NCBI GenBank assembly: GCA_945870025.1 | Contig: CAMBQN010000001.1 | Span: forward strand, 82,223-146,222 | Origin: Akkermansia muciniphila | GTDB lineage: Bacteria; Verrucomicrobiota; Kiritimatiellia; RFP12; JAAYNR01 | Direction of reading: 5' to 3' | DNA length: 64,000 nt | Shown: positions 1 through 7,562 of the stretch, piece by piece | Layout: every line of letters begins with the position of its first letter | How positions within the stretch are numbered: the stretch's first letter is position 1 | Made by a program: the position numbers and the translations under genes | Notes under the pieces: generated by a model | Databases searched by the model: none | Told to the model about the DNA's origin: nothing | The model's input: only the letters and a program-made list of their open reading frames with translations

Positions 1-1086
1 CCTGACCTGGACGACAAGTCGCTGTTCTACCTTCTGAACCGGTTTCTTTCGGGATGTTGCTTTTCCGAAAACGGGAAATACGCCGCGAAAATTCCCGACG
101 AAATGCGATCGGCATCGTATTGGGATCCGCTTGTCGAAGCCATCGGATACGAGCCGAAGACGGACACCGACGCCATCGCCTCAGTACTTTCGGCTGAAAC
201 CATCAAGCGGTTGAAGATCCTGTTCCCCGATGAGCGGAAAGTGATTTCCGATCTTGCCGAGAAAGGCTTGATCCGGAGCTTCGTCGGAGCGGATAAGGAC
301 CGATCGGCACAATATCTGAAGGTCTTCAAAGCATTTGTCAATCTCAGGCAAGAGACCTGTACGACGTTGTCACAACTGGGATCCGATGTCTTCAACGACA
401 GCAAGGCCCTGCGGAACGGCATTTTGCTGGGCCAACTCGACAAGTTGCTTCGCACGGCCTACGACCAGCCCGACCTCTCCGTTTCCGAGCTTCATGCCAA
501 TTGCGGGATCGTGGACAACCCCTACACCTCGCACGTCGTCGTTTTCGCACCGTTCCGCTTCACGACCAGCGACGGAATCTCATACGATTATCCGCAACGG
601 CTATTCCAGGCGGGACAGGCCGCAGTCCTCCCCTGGGAAACCGTTCAGCGAATCCGGGATATCCAGACCGACCGTGCATTAACCCTCGTCACGAGCGAAA
701 ACGCCGCCCCTTTTCTCGCGCTCGTGAAAACATCCAGCCCAACCCTTTACACGGAAGGCTATCCCAACGGCGCCGTACGGGTTTTGCTGCATCATTTCGA
801 CAAGGCGGGCGCGCATGCCGTGCATTCCGGCGATACAGACCTCGACGGATACCGCATAGCCGAGCAGATCAGCCGGTTCATCACGTTTGACGGCCTTTAT
901 CACCATGGCAGGGTCACGACGCTGCCACACAAACCACTGAGCGATGCCCAACGTTCCCGGCTGGAATCTTTTATCGGGCGTCATCCCGACTTCCGATTCA
1001 CGAATGAACTCCGACACGTTCTCCTCCACGGCTGGGTCGAACAAGAATCATTCGGCTGGGCTTCACCTGCTGGAATGCAGGAATGA
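1..1086 (+). CDS. JetD-like protein, C-terminal part (5' end outside window)
   Basis: The frame is open from base 1, so only the last 361 residues are seen. The C-terminal third resembles the Toprim-like domain of Wadjet subunit JetD (DUF2220/DUF2399): a TSENAAPFL strand, then EGYPNGAVRVLL, then HSGDTDLDGYRIAEQI, which matches the family pattern of a Glu-Asn, a glycine turn and an acidic GDxDxxG motif. In Wadjet systems JetD is the nuclease that cuts circular DNA extruded by the JetABC SMC complex. The partners would lie to the left, outside the window. The Wadjet assignment is inferred from this one domain; a standalone Toprim-like protein is possible. Confidence 0.6.
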   Translation, partial: PDLDDKSLFYLLNRFLSGCCFSENGKYAAKIPDEMRSASYWDPLVEAIGYEPKTDTDAIASVLSAETIKRLKILFPDERKVISDLAEKGLIRSFVGADKDRSAQYLKVFKAFVNLRQETCTTLSQLGSDVFNDSKALRNGILLGQLDKLLRTAYDQPDLSVSELHANCGIVDNPYTSHVVVFAPFRFTTSDGISYDYPQRLFQAGQAAVLPWETVQRIRDIQTDRALTLVTSENAAPFLALVKTSSPTLYTEGYPNGAVRVLLHHFDKAGAHAVHSGDTDLDGYRIAEQISRFITFDGLYHHGRVTTLPHKPLSDAQRSRLESFIGRHPDFRFTNELRHVLLHGWVEQESFGWASPAGMQE

Positions 1087-1327
1087 GGGAATGCAGGAAT
1101 ACGGAGTCCCAATAGGACAACCATCCATTATTAGGGAAAACTGGGCGACATCACCCAGAAGGACAAGCTCATCCACGAGCAGAAGGCCGATGCGAAGAGC
1201 ATCAGCAACCCTCGGCCTCTGGGCCTACCGGGCGAAGTTTGAACAATAAGTCAACGTCCGGCGTGTGCCCCCCCGGTGCCCGTTGCGGGCATCGGGCAGG
1301 CACCACGCCGTTGTCAGACCGGATCGC

Positions 1328-1495
1328 CTATGCCTGCCAGACATGGTTGCATTGCTGGCACGTCGTGGGTTTACGCCCCGCCAGCAACGACAGCAATCCC
1401 AGAGGGAAGAAGCAGATCGACACGATGATCTGCCACGTCTGAAATCCACCTTGAACCGTTTGTTTTGAGCACTTCGGACATGATACCATTGCCAT
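1328..1495 (-). CDS. small zinc-ribbon membrane protein (55 aa)
   Basis: A short frame of 55 residues starts at an ATG preceded by AGGAG with 7-nt spacing. It has CPKC near the N-terminus, a hydrophobic stretch (WQIIVSICFFPLGLLSLLAG), and CQQCNHVW near the C-terminus, so two CxxC pairs flank one membrane segment. This fits a membrane-anchored zinc ribbon. It lies downstream of a DUF2752 protein and a TM2/zinc-ribbon protein on the same strand, so the three probably form one unit. The function is unknown. Confidence 0.6.
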   Translation of the reverse strand: MAMVSCPKCSKQTVQGGFQTWQIIVSICFFPLGLLSLLAGRKPTTCQQCNHVWQA

Positions 1496-1514
1496 TTGAG
1501 TTCTCCTGTTTCTG

Positions 1515-1931
1515 TTAGTTTAGAAATCCTTTTCCAAGCCATCCAATCACCAACGCCGAAAACGCCAGCATCTCAATTCCCGTAAAAGCCTGTACCTCCT
1601 TTCTCCATTCCAATCCCCTGAACCGCGTGAACAGCGCCAGAACCAGATACGCCACGATGAGCGCGATGAGCGACACGACAAGCGGCCCCGCCGGGTGCAG
1701 ACGGAAAGCCCCGATCACGTCGCCGTTCAGCAGCGCCATCGCTGATCGCGTGATGCCGCATCCGGGGCAGTCCACGCCGAACACCCATCTAAAAAGGCAA
1801 ACCCCCAACCCGCAAAACTGAAATCGCATGTGCGCCACAAGCAGGGCCAAAGGCGCCACAAGCATGGCGCCATGCAACAAAAGCATCCGCACGCGCCAGT
1901 TCCGTTGATCGCCGGTCTCCGTTGACCTCAT
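1515..1931 (-). CDS. DUF2752 family membrane protein
   Basis: The DUF2752 signature CPGCGITRSAMALLNGD is followed by two hydrophobic segments; an earlier segment (MLLLHGAMLVAPLALLVAHM) precedes it. The frame is open up to an ATG at 2000, which would overlap the upstream TM2 gene by 29 nt. I prefer the ATG at 1931, preceded by GGCGG, because the extra 23 residues look like read-through of the overlap. The family is found in many bacteria and has no established function. It sits between two zinc-ribbon membrane proteins on the same strand. Confidence 0.75.
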   Translation of the reverse strand: MRSTETGDQRNWRVRMLLLHGAMLVAPLALLVAHMRFQFCGLGVCLFRWVFGVDCPGCGITRSAMALLNGDVIGAFRLHPAGPLVVSLIALIVAYLVLALFTRFRGLEWRKEVQAFTGIEMLAFSALVIGWLGKGFLN

Positions 1932-1971
1932 CGTTTTCCGCCCATCGCAGATTCGCCTTGCCGCCTGCTGC

Positions 1972-2403
1972 TCAGAACCAGCCTTGGTGGCCCTGCGCAT
2001 AGAGCCTGTCGAATTCTTCGTCCGATTTCGTCAGGTAGATGATTCCCTCAATGAAACCGATCATGGAGATGACCCCCGTGGCCAAGCCACACGTGGCAAT
2101 GCCGGCCAAAACTGACACCAGCAGCATGATCACTCCCTCTTTGGAATAGCCTAGGTAGAACTTGTGGGCGCCGAGCCAGCCCAGAAACAGGCCGAGCAGT
2201 CCCGCCGCAACCTTGCTTTTCGCGCCGCACACCGATAAGCGGGCGTTCAGCGCCGTCCCGCACTTCACGCACATCGTCTGATTCGATTGGGTCGCGATGC
2301 CGCATTTCGAACAGAACCTGTTTTCAACCAAAGGAGGAACACCGCATCCCGGACAGGCCACCGCCTGTGGGTGGACGTCCTTCCCGCAGTTCTTGCAATA
2401 CAT
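1972..2403 (-). CDS. zinc-ribbon and TM2 domain protein
   Basis: The N-terminal half carries a string of CxxC knuckles (CKNCG, CPGCG, CSKCG, CVKCG), which fit two zinc ribbons. The C-terminal half has the TM2 pattern: a first helix with LLGLFLGWLGAHKFYLGY, then a second helix pair. The start has GGAGG nine bases upstream. TM2 proteins are small two-helix membrane proteins of unclear role. This gene leads a three-gene run of small cysteine-rich membrane proteins on the minus strand. Confidence 0.8.
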   Translation of the reverse strand: MYCKNCGKDVHPQAVACPGCGVPPLVENRFCSKCGIATQSNQTMCVKCGTALNARLSVCGAKSKVAAGLLGLFLGWLGAHKFYLGYSKEGVIMLLVSVLAGIATCGLATGVISMIGFIEGIIYLTKSDEEFDRLYAQGHQGWF

Positions 2404-2495
2404 GTTTGCGTTCCTCCTTAACCTACCGATTTAGATGGATATTAACATACGCGCGGTTGATGTAAAGCGGTTTGTGTTGTTCGGTAATGGCCTGA

Positions 2496-3224
2496 TTACT
2501 CGGCGGCCATGACCTCTTCGAAGACCAGATCCGGGAAGGCGCATTGGATGGTGGCACCCGCAACGAGTTTTCGGTAATAGGCGTTCACGGCCTGTCGGGC
2601 TTTGCTCCGGTTGACGAACTGACGGATTTCGGCCGGTTTCGGCTTGGCATCGGGACGCTGGCGCGCCAGTTCGGCGGTGGCGGCCGCAATCTCATCCGTC
2701 GTGGCCGAAACCGTTCGGAGCACCTTCTCAAACAGCAGCTTGTCAATGTAGAGACTCTCTTCGAACTCGGCGTGCGTCTGTTCCGGTCCCAGCGGGGAGC
2801 GGGTGAAGAAGTCGTTCGTTGTCCAGTTTCGCCGGGCCATCAGCGGCGCGAGGCGCGCGAGGGCGGTCTGGCGGTCCTGTTCGGTCACCACGATCCGCTG
2901 CTGCCGGGCCTCGGCCAGCAGCAGATTGCGCATCACCTCGATCTTCACAGCGCGGCGGCGGAAATGGTCGAGCGCCTCGGCCTCTTTTTCCGGGGCGAAT
3001 GCCAGATGGTTGAAGGTCTTCTCATCCTGCAGAAAGGCCCGTCCGCGGCGATCCACCGCCTCCCAGGTCACCGGAATGCCGTTGATGATCACCGCGAGGC
3101 TCTGTGGGTCGTTCTTCAACGACCGCGGGTCGGCCAGTTTCCGCTTGTTTGAACAACCGGTGGTCAGGCAGACGGCGACGAGCGCCAAAACGAGCGTGGC
3201 AGTAATCATCGGGATTCGTTTCAT
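2496..3224 (-). CDS. SurA-N-like peptidyl-prolyl isomerase family lipoprotein
   Basis: The predicted 242-residue protein begins with a lipoprotein signal ending in the lipobox TTGC, followed by a helical region resembling the SurA/trigger-factor chaperone domain (an inner hydrophobic VIINGIPVTWEAVDRRG strand, then long amphipathic helices). No parvulin rotamase domain follows, so it may bind unfolded envelope proteins without isomerase activity. I chose the ATG at 3224 because AAGGA lies seven bases upstream; a GTG at 3239 is also in frame and would overlap recO by 4 nt. The chaperone role is inferred. Confidence 0.6.
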   Translation of the reverse strand: MKRIPMITATLVLALVAVCLTTGCSNKRKLADPRSLKNDPQSLAVIINGIPVTWEAVDRRGRAFLQDEKTFNHLAFAPEKEAEALDHFRRRAVKIEVMRNLLLAEARQQRIVVTEQDRQTALARLAPLMARRNWTTNDFFTRSPLGPEQTHAEFEESLYIDKLLFEKVLRTVSATTDEIAAATAELARQRPDAKPKPAEIRQFVNRSKARQAVNAYYRKLVAGATIQCAFPDLVFEEVMAAE

Positions 3225-3235
3225 GAGTATTCCTT

Positions 3236-4015
3236 TCACGGTTTCGAGGTCGCGCCGGACGCATGGGGTTCGGCGATCAGGTCAAACGCCACCTGCCGAG
3301 CGGCGGGTGGAAGATCGAGGTGGTAGCGGATGAACAGTCCCAGAAAGCGGCGTATGCCCAGAGCAATGTCGCCGCTGTGCGGGAAATGCAGGGCCGATTC
3401 CGGGGACAGATGGTCGCACAGGGCCGCCACGACGTCGCGGTGGAGGGTGATGGACGGCTCCAAGAGGGCGGAGGCCGATGCATGGGCGCAGAGCAGTCGG
3501 CCGGAGGCAAGCGAAAACCGGAGCCAGTCGCGTTCCGGGGTGTGGCAGGCCGGGCATCGCGCGAGGTCGGGAAGGATTCCCAGTCGGTCGAGCATGGCGA
3601 TTTCAAAGGCGAGCAGGTGACCGGTGCCCGGCGTCTGCGCGCACAGGGCGTCGAGTGACTGGCTCAACAGAGTGAAGAGCGCCTGCGCCTCCTGCATGGG
3701 GACGGAAACCGACGCGGTCAAATCGCAGAAATAGGAGGCTGCCGTTCCCGCGCGCCAATTGACGTGCAGCGGCTCGCGCATTTCCGATGGCGTGCATTCG
3801 CGGATGGCGTGAATGCCGCCGCGGTCGCGCGCATAGAAGAGCAGCTCGCAGGTCGCGCCGACGTCGTATTGACCGAGGAAGGCGCTTTTGGGACGGCAGG
3901 CGCCCTTGACCGAAGTGAGCGTCCGACCGTGATCCGGGGTCAGCCAGGTCACCACATGGGAGGTGCGCGACCAGGGGCGGATCTTCAGCGCGATCGCCTG
4001 TGATTTAACCATCAT
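3236..4015 (-). CDS. recO: DNA repair protein RecO
   Basis: The 259-residue protein has the RecO layout. An N-terminal OB-fold carries KSQAIALKIRPWSRTSHVVTWLTPDHGRT. A helical C-terminal domain follows with the sequence LGILPDLARCPAC and the later LASGRLLC, which resembles the zinc-binding part of many RecO proteins. RecO loads RecA onto SSB-coated single strands together with RecR in recombinational repair. It is the first gene after the tRNA and is followed at once by a lipoprotein gene. Start ATG at 4015 or 4012; neither has a strong ribosome-binding site. Confidence 0.88.
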   Translation of the reverse strand: MMVKSQAIALKIRPWSRTSHVVTWLTPDHGRTLTSVKGACRPKSAFLGQYDVGATCELLFYARDRGGIHAIRECTPSEMREPLHVNWRAGTAASYFCDLTASVSVPMQEAQALFTLLSQSLDALCAQTPGTGHLLAFEIAMLDRLGILPDLARCPACHTPERDWLRFSLASGRLLCAHASASALLEPSITLHRDVVAALCDHLSPESALHFPHSGDIALGIRRFLGLFIRYHLDLPPAARQVAFDLIAEPHASGATSKP

Positions 4016-4049
4016 GGCAGCACGGACAGGCCCCGAAATCGGGTTTGAG

Positions 4050-4125
4050 TGGTGGCGGGTGAGGGGCTCGAACCCCCGACAGACGGATTATGATTCCGTT
4101 GCTCTACCGACTGAGCTAACCCGCC
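4050..4125 (-). tRNA. tRNA-Met (anticodon CAT)
   Basis: Reading the minus strand from 4125 gives a complete cloverleaf. The 7-bp acceptor stem is GGCGGGT/ACCCGCC, the D arm contains GCTC...GAGC, the anticodon stem is ACGGA/TCCGT with loop ATCATAA (anticodon CAT), and the T arm contains GTTCGAGC. Discriminator A and an encoded CCA follow at 4053-4050. The perfect first pair G-C argues against an initiator tRNA. A tRNA-Ile2 with a lysidine-modified CAT cannot be excluded from the primary sequence. Confidence 0.95.
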
Positions 4126-4192
4126 AAAAATGAGGTCGTATTTTCGCACAGAGGCGAAGGGTTGTCAAACCGCGATTAAAAAAAATTCCGTT

Positions 4193-4867
4193 TTAGCGGC
4201 CCGGATTGCGGAAGACGGGGTTGGCGGGGCAGGGGAGGTCGGCGAAGGCCGCCGTGAGACGGCTGATGAGGAGACGCACGCGGACCCCATCCTTGTGGCC
4301 GGGGGAAGACTCCACGCCGGAACTGATGTCCACGGCTGCGGCGCGCGCGTCGCGGACGGCCCCGACGACCGTGTCGGGAGAGAGTCCGCCGGCGAGGGCA
4401 AAGGGGCGGACCGCTGCGAGAGGCGCGGCGGCGGACCACTCCCAGACGGCGCCGTTGCCGCCGGGAAGGACGCCCCGGCCGCATTCGACCAGGAGTCCGA
4501 CGGTGTCGGGTAGCGCGCGAGCCGCTTGAATCAGCCCCGCCGTCGAGCGCAGGACGACAATGATGCGGTAGGGGGCGTCGAGGAGACGCGGCAGGGCGGC
4601 CAGCGAGCCGGAGCCGTGGAGCTGGAGCGCGGTCAGCCCCGCTGCGGCGGCGATGCGCAGGATGGTGTCGGCATCGGCATCAGCAAAAACGCCGACCCGC
4701 GCGACGCGCGGCGGCAGGCTGTCGCTGATGGCGCGAGCGCGTTCGGGATGCAGATTCCGCGGGCTGGGCGGGTGAAAGACCAGACCGATGGCGTCGGCGC
4801 CAGCCTCGGCGCAGGCGCGTGCTTCGGTCGGGTCCGTGAGGCCGCAGATTTTAATTTCAAGGGGCAT
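4193..4867 (-). CDS. trpF: phosphoribosylanthranilate isomerase
   Basis: TrpF converts phosphoribosylanthranilate to the carboxyphenylamino-deoxyribulose phosphate in tryptophan synthesis. The 224-residue protein starts MPLEIKICGLTDPTEARAC, where the KICGLT strand carries the catalytic Cys, and contains the barrel motifs ADAIGLVF, VGVFADAD, LQLHG and, near the end, FALAGGLSPD and VDISSGVE with the catalytic Asp. The start lies 11 nt inside the end of trpC, so the two are co-translated. Confidence 0.92.
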   Translation of the reverse strand: MPLEIKICGLTDPTEARACAEAGADAIGLVFHPPSPRNLHPERARAISDSLPPRVARVGVFADADADTILRIAAAAGLTALQLHGSGSLAALPRLLDAPYRIIVVLRSTAGLIQAARALPDTVGLLVECGRGVLPGGNGAVWEWSAAAPLAAVRPFALAGGLSPDTVVGAVRDARAAAVDISSGVESSPGHKDGVRVRLLISRLTAAFADLPCPANPVFRNPGR

Positions 4868-5645
4868 GAATGGAGGTCCAGGACCGCAGTAGCGCCGTCG
4901 GATCGGGGGCGCGAACCAGTGTTTCGCCGACCAGAAAACGGGTGATCCCCGCAGACTGGTTGCGGCGGATGTCGTCGGCCGAGGCGATGCCGCTGAGCGC
5001 CACCACGCAGGCGCCGGGGCGGATGTGCGCGGCGAGGCGGGCGGCGTGGTCGACGTCGGTGTCGAACGAGGCGAGGTTGCGGTTGTTGATGCCGACCAGA
5101 TCGGCGCCGACGGCGTTGGCGCGGCGCGCGTCGTCGTCGTCGTAGACCTCGGTGAGCACGTCGAGGCCAAGCTCGCGGGCCAGGGCGTGCAACTCGCCGA
5201 GCAGGGGATCGGGGAGGATGCGCACGATCAGTAGCACGGCGTCGGCGCCCAGAGCGGCGGTCTCGTAAAGCTGATAGGGGTCGAGGATAAAGTCTTTGCG
5301 CAACGCGGGAAGGGTGACGGCGCGGCGCGCGGCCTGCAGGTCGGCGGCCGAGCCTTTGAAGAAGGCCGGTTCGGTGAGCACCGACAGCGCGGCCGCGCCA
5401 CCTGCGGCATAGGCGCGGGCGACGGCGGCGGGGTCGAGTCCGGTGTCGATGTCGCCACGGGAGGGCGAGGCGCGCTTGATCTCGGCAATGATGCGGATGC
5501 CGGGGGCGCGGATAGCGGCTGCGAAATCACGGCGGTCACGCGGCGCGGCCGCGGCGGCGGCGCGACAGGCTGCCAACGGCAGGCGGCACTGGGCGGCGGC
5601 GATCTCATCGCGCTTGGCCGCCACGATCTGGCCCAACATGTTCAT
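4857..5645 (-). CDS. trpC: indole-3-glycerol phosphate synthase
   Basis: The enzyme closes the indole ring in tryptophan synthesis. Motifs along the 262-residue barrel are IIAEIKRASPSRG (catalytic Lys region), LSVLTEPAFFKG, LRKDFILDPYQLYE, LDVLTEVYDDDD, GINNRNL and VALSGIAS. The long upstream open frame is a high-GC artefact; the family begins near MLGQIVAAKRDEI, so I place the start at 5645. It overlaps trpF. The other trp genes are not in this window, so the pathway is split on the chromosome. Confidence 0.92.
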   Translation of the reverse strand: MNMLGQIVAAKRDEIAAAQCRLPLAACRAAAAAAPRDRRDFAAAIRAPGIRIIAEIKRASPSRGDIDTGLDPAAVARAYAAGGAAALSVLTEPAFFKGSAADLQAARRAVTLPALRKDFILDPYQLYETAALGADAVLLIVRILPDPLLGELHALARELGLDVLTEVYDDDDARRANAVGADLVGINNRNLASFDTDVDHAARLAAHIRPGACVVALSGIASADDIRRNQSAGITRFLVGETLVRAPDPTALLRSWTSIHAP

Positions 5646-5688
5646 GTGGAGAAGGGGACCGTCATTCTGCCAAGAAATAGGGGCGCGG

Positions 5689-6501
5689 CTAGCGCCCCAT
5701 CGCGGCGTATTTGTCGTAACGCTTCTGGACGAGAGTGTCGGTATCGAGCTTCTTGAGCGCCTTGAGGTGCTTGAGAATCGCCTTCTTGACGGCGTCGATC
5801 GCCTGGCCGGGGTCGCTGTGGGCGGCACCCTTCGGCTCGGCGATGATCTCGTCGATGACGGCGAGTTTCTTCAGCGATTCAGAGGTGATCTTCAGCGCTT
5901 CGGCGGCTTCGGGCGCTTTCTTCCCATCGCGCCAGAGGATCGAGGCGCAGCCTTCCGGGGAGATCACGGAGTAGACGGCGTACTGCATCATCAGGACGAC
6001 ATCGCCCACCGCGATTCCGAGGGCGCCACCGCTGCCGCCTTCGCCGGTGATCACGACCACAAACGGCGTGCGCAGCCCCGCCATTTCCGTCAGGTTACGG
6101 GCGATCGCCTCGGCCTGGCCGCGCGCTTCGGCGTCCAGTCCGGGGTAGGCGCCCGGGGTGTCGACCAGCGAGACGACGGGGATGCCGTATTTCTCGGCCA
6201 GCTTCATGAGGCGCAGAGCCTTGCGGTAGCCTTCGGGGTTGGCCATGCCGAAATTGGCAAGGATGTTTTCCTCGACGGACTTGCCTTTGCGTTGGCCGAT
6301 GAGCATCACGCGTTCGCCGCCGATGGTGGCGAAGCCTCCAATCAGGGCGCGATCATCCCCGAATGCACGGTCGCCGTGCAGTTCCACGAAGTCGTCGCAC
6401 ATCCCCTGGATATAGTCGGCGATGGCGGGACGGCCGGGGTTGCGGGCGATCTGTACGATCTCCCACGGGGTCAGCTTGTTTGAAAAATCAATCTCACTCA
6501 T
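5689..6501 (-). CDS. accA: acetyl-CoA carboxylase carboxyltransferase subunit alpha
   Basis: AccA and AccD form the carboxyltransferase that moves the carboxyl group from biotin to acetyl-CoA, the first step of fatty-acid synthesis. The 270 residues show DFVELHGDRAFGDDRA, VDTPGAYPGLDAEARGQ, ITGEGGSGGALGIAVGD and SVISPEGCASILWRD, all typical of AccA. It is about 50 residues shorter than the E. coli protein, lacking the N-terminal helix pair, which occurs in other bacteria. It follows accD by 13 nt on the same strand. Confidence 0.94.
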   Translation of the reverse strand: MSEIDFSNKLTPWEIVQIARNPGRPAIADYIQGMCDDFVELHGDRAFGDDRALIGGFATIGGERVMLIGQRKGKSVEENILANFGMANPEGYRKALRLMKLAEKYGIPVVSLVDTPGAYPGLDAEARGQAEAIARNLTEMAGLRTPFVVVITGEGGSGGALGIAVGDVVLMMQYAVYSVISPEGCASILWRDGKKAPEAAEALKITSESLKKLAVIDEIIAEPKGAAHSDPGQAIDAVKKAILKHLKALKKLDTDTLVQKRYDKYAAMGR

Positions 6502-6514
6502 GTATGCACTCCGC

Positions 6515-7348
6515 TTATCCGTGTGATGCGTAACGCAGCACCTTGGCCAAAAAGGTTTTCATCGCGCCGCGATGGACGATGTGGTCGAGGAACCCGTGTT
6601 CGAGCAAGTACTCGGCGGTCTGGAAGTCTTCCGGCAATTGCTGCTTGATGGTCTGTTCGATCACTCGGCGGCCGGCGAAGCCGATCAGCGCTTTGGGTTC
6701 AGCGATGTTGATGTCGCCGACCATGGCGTAGCTGGCTGAGACGCCGCCGGTGGTGGGGTCGGTGAGCACCGAGATATAGGGGATGCGCGCCTGTTGCAGG
6801 CGGGAAATGCCCGCGCAGGTCTTCGCCATCTGCATGAGCGAGATAATTCCTTCATGCATGCGCGCACCGCCCGAAGCGGAGAAGAGGATCAGCGGCTGGC
6901 GCTGCTTGAGGGCGGCCTCGGCGGCCAGGAGAATCCGTTCGCCGGTGCCGCTGGCGAGGCTGCCGCCGAGGAAGCGGAAGTCCATGACGCCGATCACGAC
7001 GGGGATGCCATCGATTCGCGCGGTTCCGGTGAGGATGGCCTCGCCCTCGCCGGTCTTCTTGACGGCGGCCTGCGCCTTGTCGGCGTAGGCGCCCGAGGCG
7101 TCCGCAAACTTCAGCGGATCACGCACCGAGACGGCGGCACTGATTTCCGCAAAAGATCCGCTGTCGCAGATCTGGGCGACACGCTGCCGGCAAGTGAGCC
7201 GGTCGTGATAGTCGCAACGCGGACAAACCCGCAGATCGTTGTTCCATTCGGCCCGCGGCACATAGGCCTTGCAGGCCGGGCAGACTGCCCAGATCGCCTC
7301 AGTCGGCGTTGAGGCCGTTATTTCGGCCGGCTTGGTGAACCACCCCAT
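6515..7348 (-). CDS. accD: acetyl-CoA carboxylase carboxyltransferase subunit beta
   Basis: The 277-residue protein has the AccD zinc ribbon (CPAC, then CPRC about 20 residues later) and the crotonase-fold core with VGVMDFRFLGGSLASGTGERI, FSASGGARMHEGIISLMQMAKT and VLTDPTTGGVSASYAMVGD. The start at 7348 follows AGGAAGGA, and the extra open frame upstream runs into the promoter region. It is the first gene of the accD-accA pair and diverges from the PurF-like gene; the two starts are 180 nt apart. Confidence 0.94.
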   Translation of the reverse strand: MGWFTKPAEITASTPTEAIWAVCPACKAYVPRAEWNNDLRVCPRCDYHDRLTCRQRVAQICDSGSFAEISAAVSVRDPLKFADASGAYADKAQAAVKKTGEGEAILTGTARIDGIPVVIGVMDFRFLGGSLASGTGERILLAAEAALKQRQPLILFSASGGARMHEGIISLMQMAKTCAGISRLQQARIPYISVLTDPTTGGVSASYAMVGDINIAEPKALIGFAGRRVIEQTIKQQLPEDFQTAEYLLEHGFLDHIVHRGAMKTFLAKVLRYASHG

Positions 7349-7505
7349 GGCTTGATCCTTCCTGATGAATTGATGAACGGCGCGGATTATAGCAGAACGG
7401 TGCCGCCCGTGCATCAACATTTGCTGAGCCTGAAGTGTTGTGCGTTTTAGATTGAGCCGTCCGGAGAAGTAGGGTATTCTACCCACTCAGTGCAGGTGTG
7501 GTTCG

Positions 7506-7562
7506 TGACTCTGAACGGGAGTGTTCCTATGGGCGGATTTTTCGGCGTGGTGGCCAAGCACG
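7506..7562 (+). repeat. 57-nt start-region repeat, copy 1
   Basis: This segment covers the ribosome-binding site, the ATG and the first 11 codons of the PurF-like gene. It recurs at 9184-9240 with a single mismatch (an A at 7537 against a T). Identity stops sharply on both sides, so the second copy is a duplication, not common ancestry of the genes. Confidence 0.95.

Noticed and set aside
1087..1250. Short peptide-like text (GDITQKDKLIHEQKADAKS) after the JetD-like gene
   Set aside because: It looks like a remnant of a coding region, but I could not match it to a family or find a start codon, so it is not called as a gene.
5443..6483. 346-residue plus-strand frame over trpC and accA
   Set aside because: Both genes on the other strand have clear motifs; the frame has no ribosome-binding site.
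7468..7485. GGGTATTCTACCC inverted repeat before the PurF-like gene
   Set aside because: It may be an operator, but it is short, occurs once and matches no known purine repressor site that I can name.
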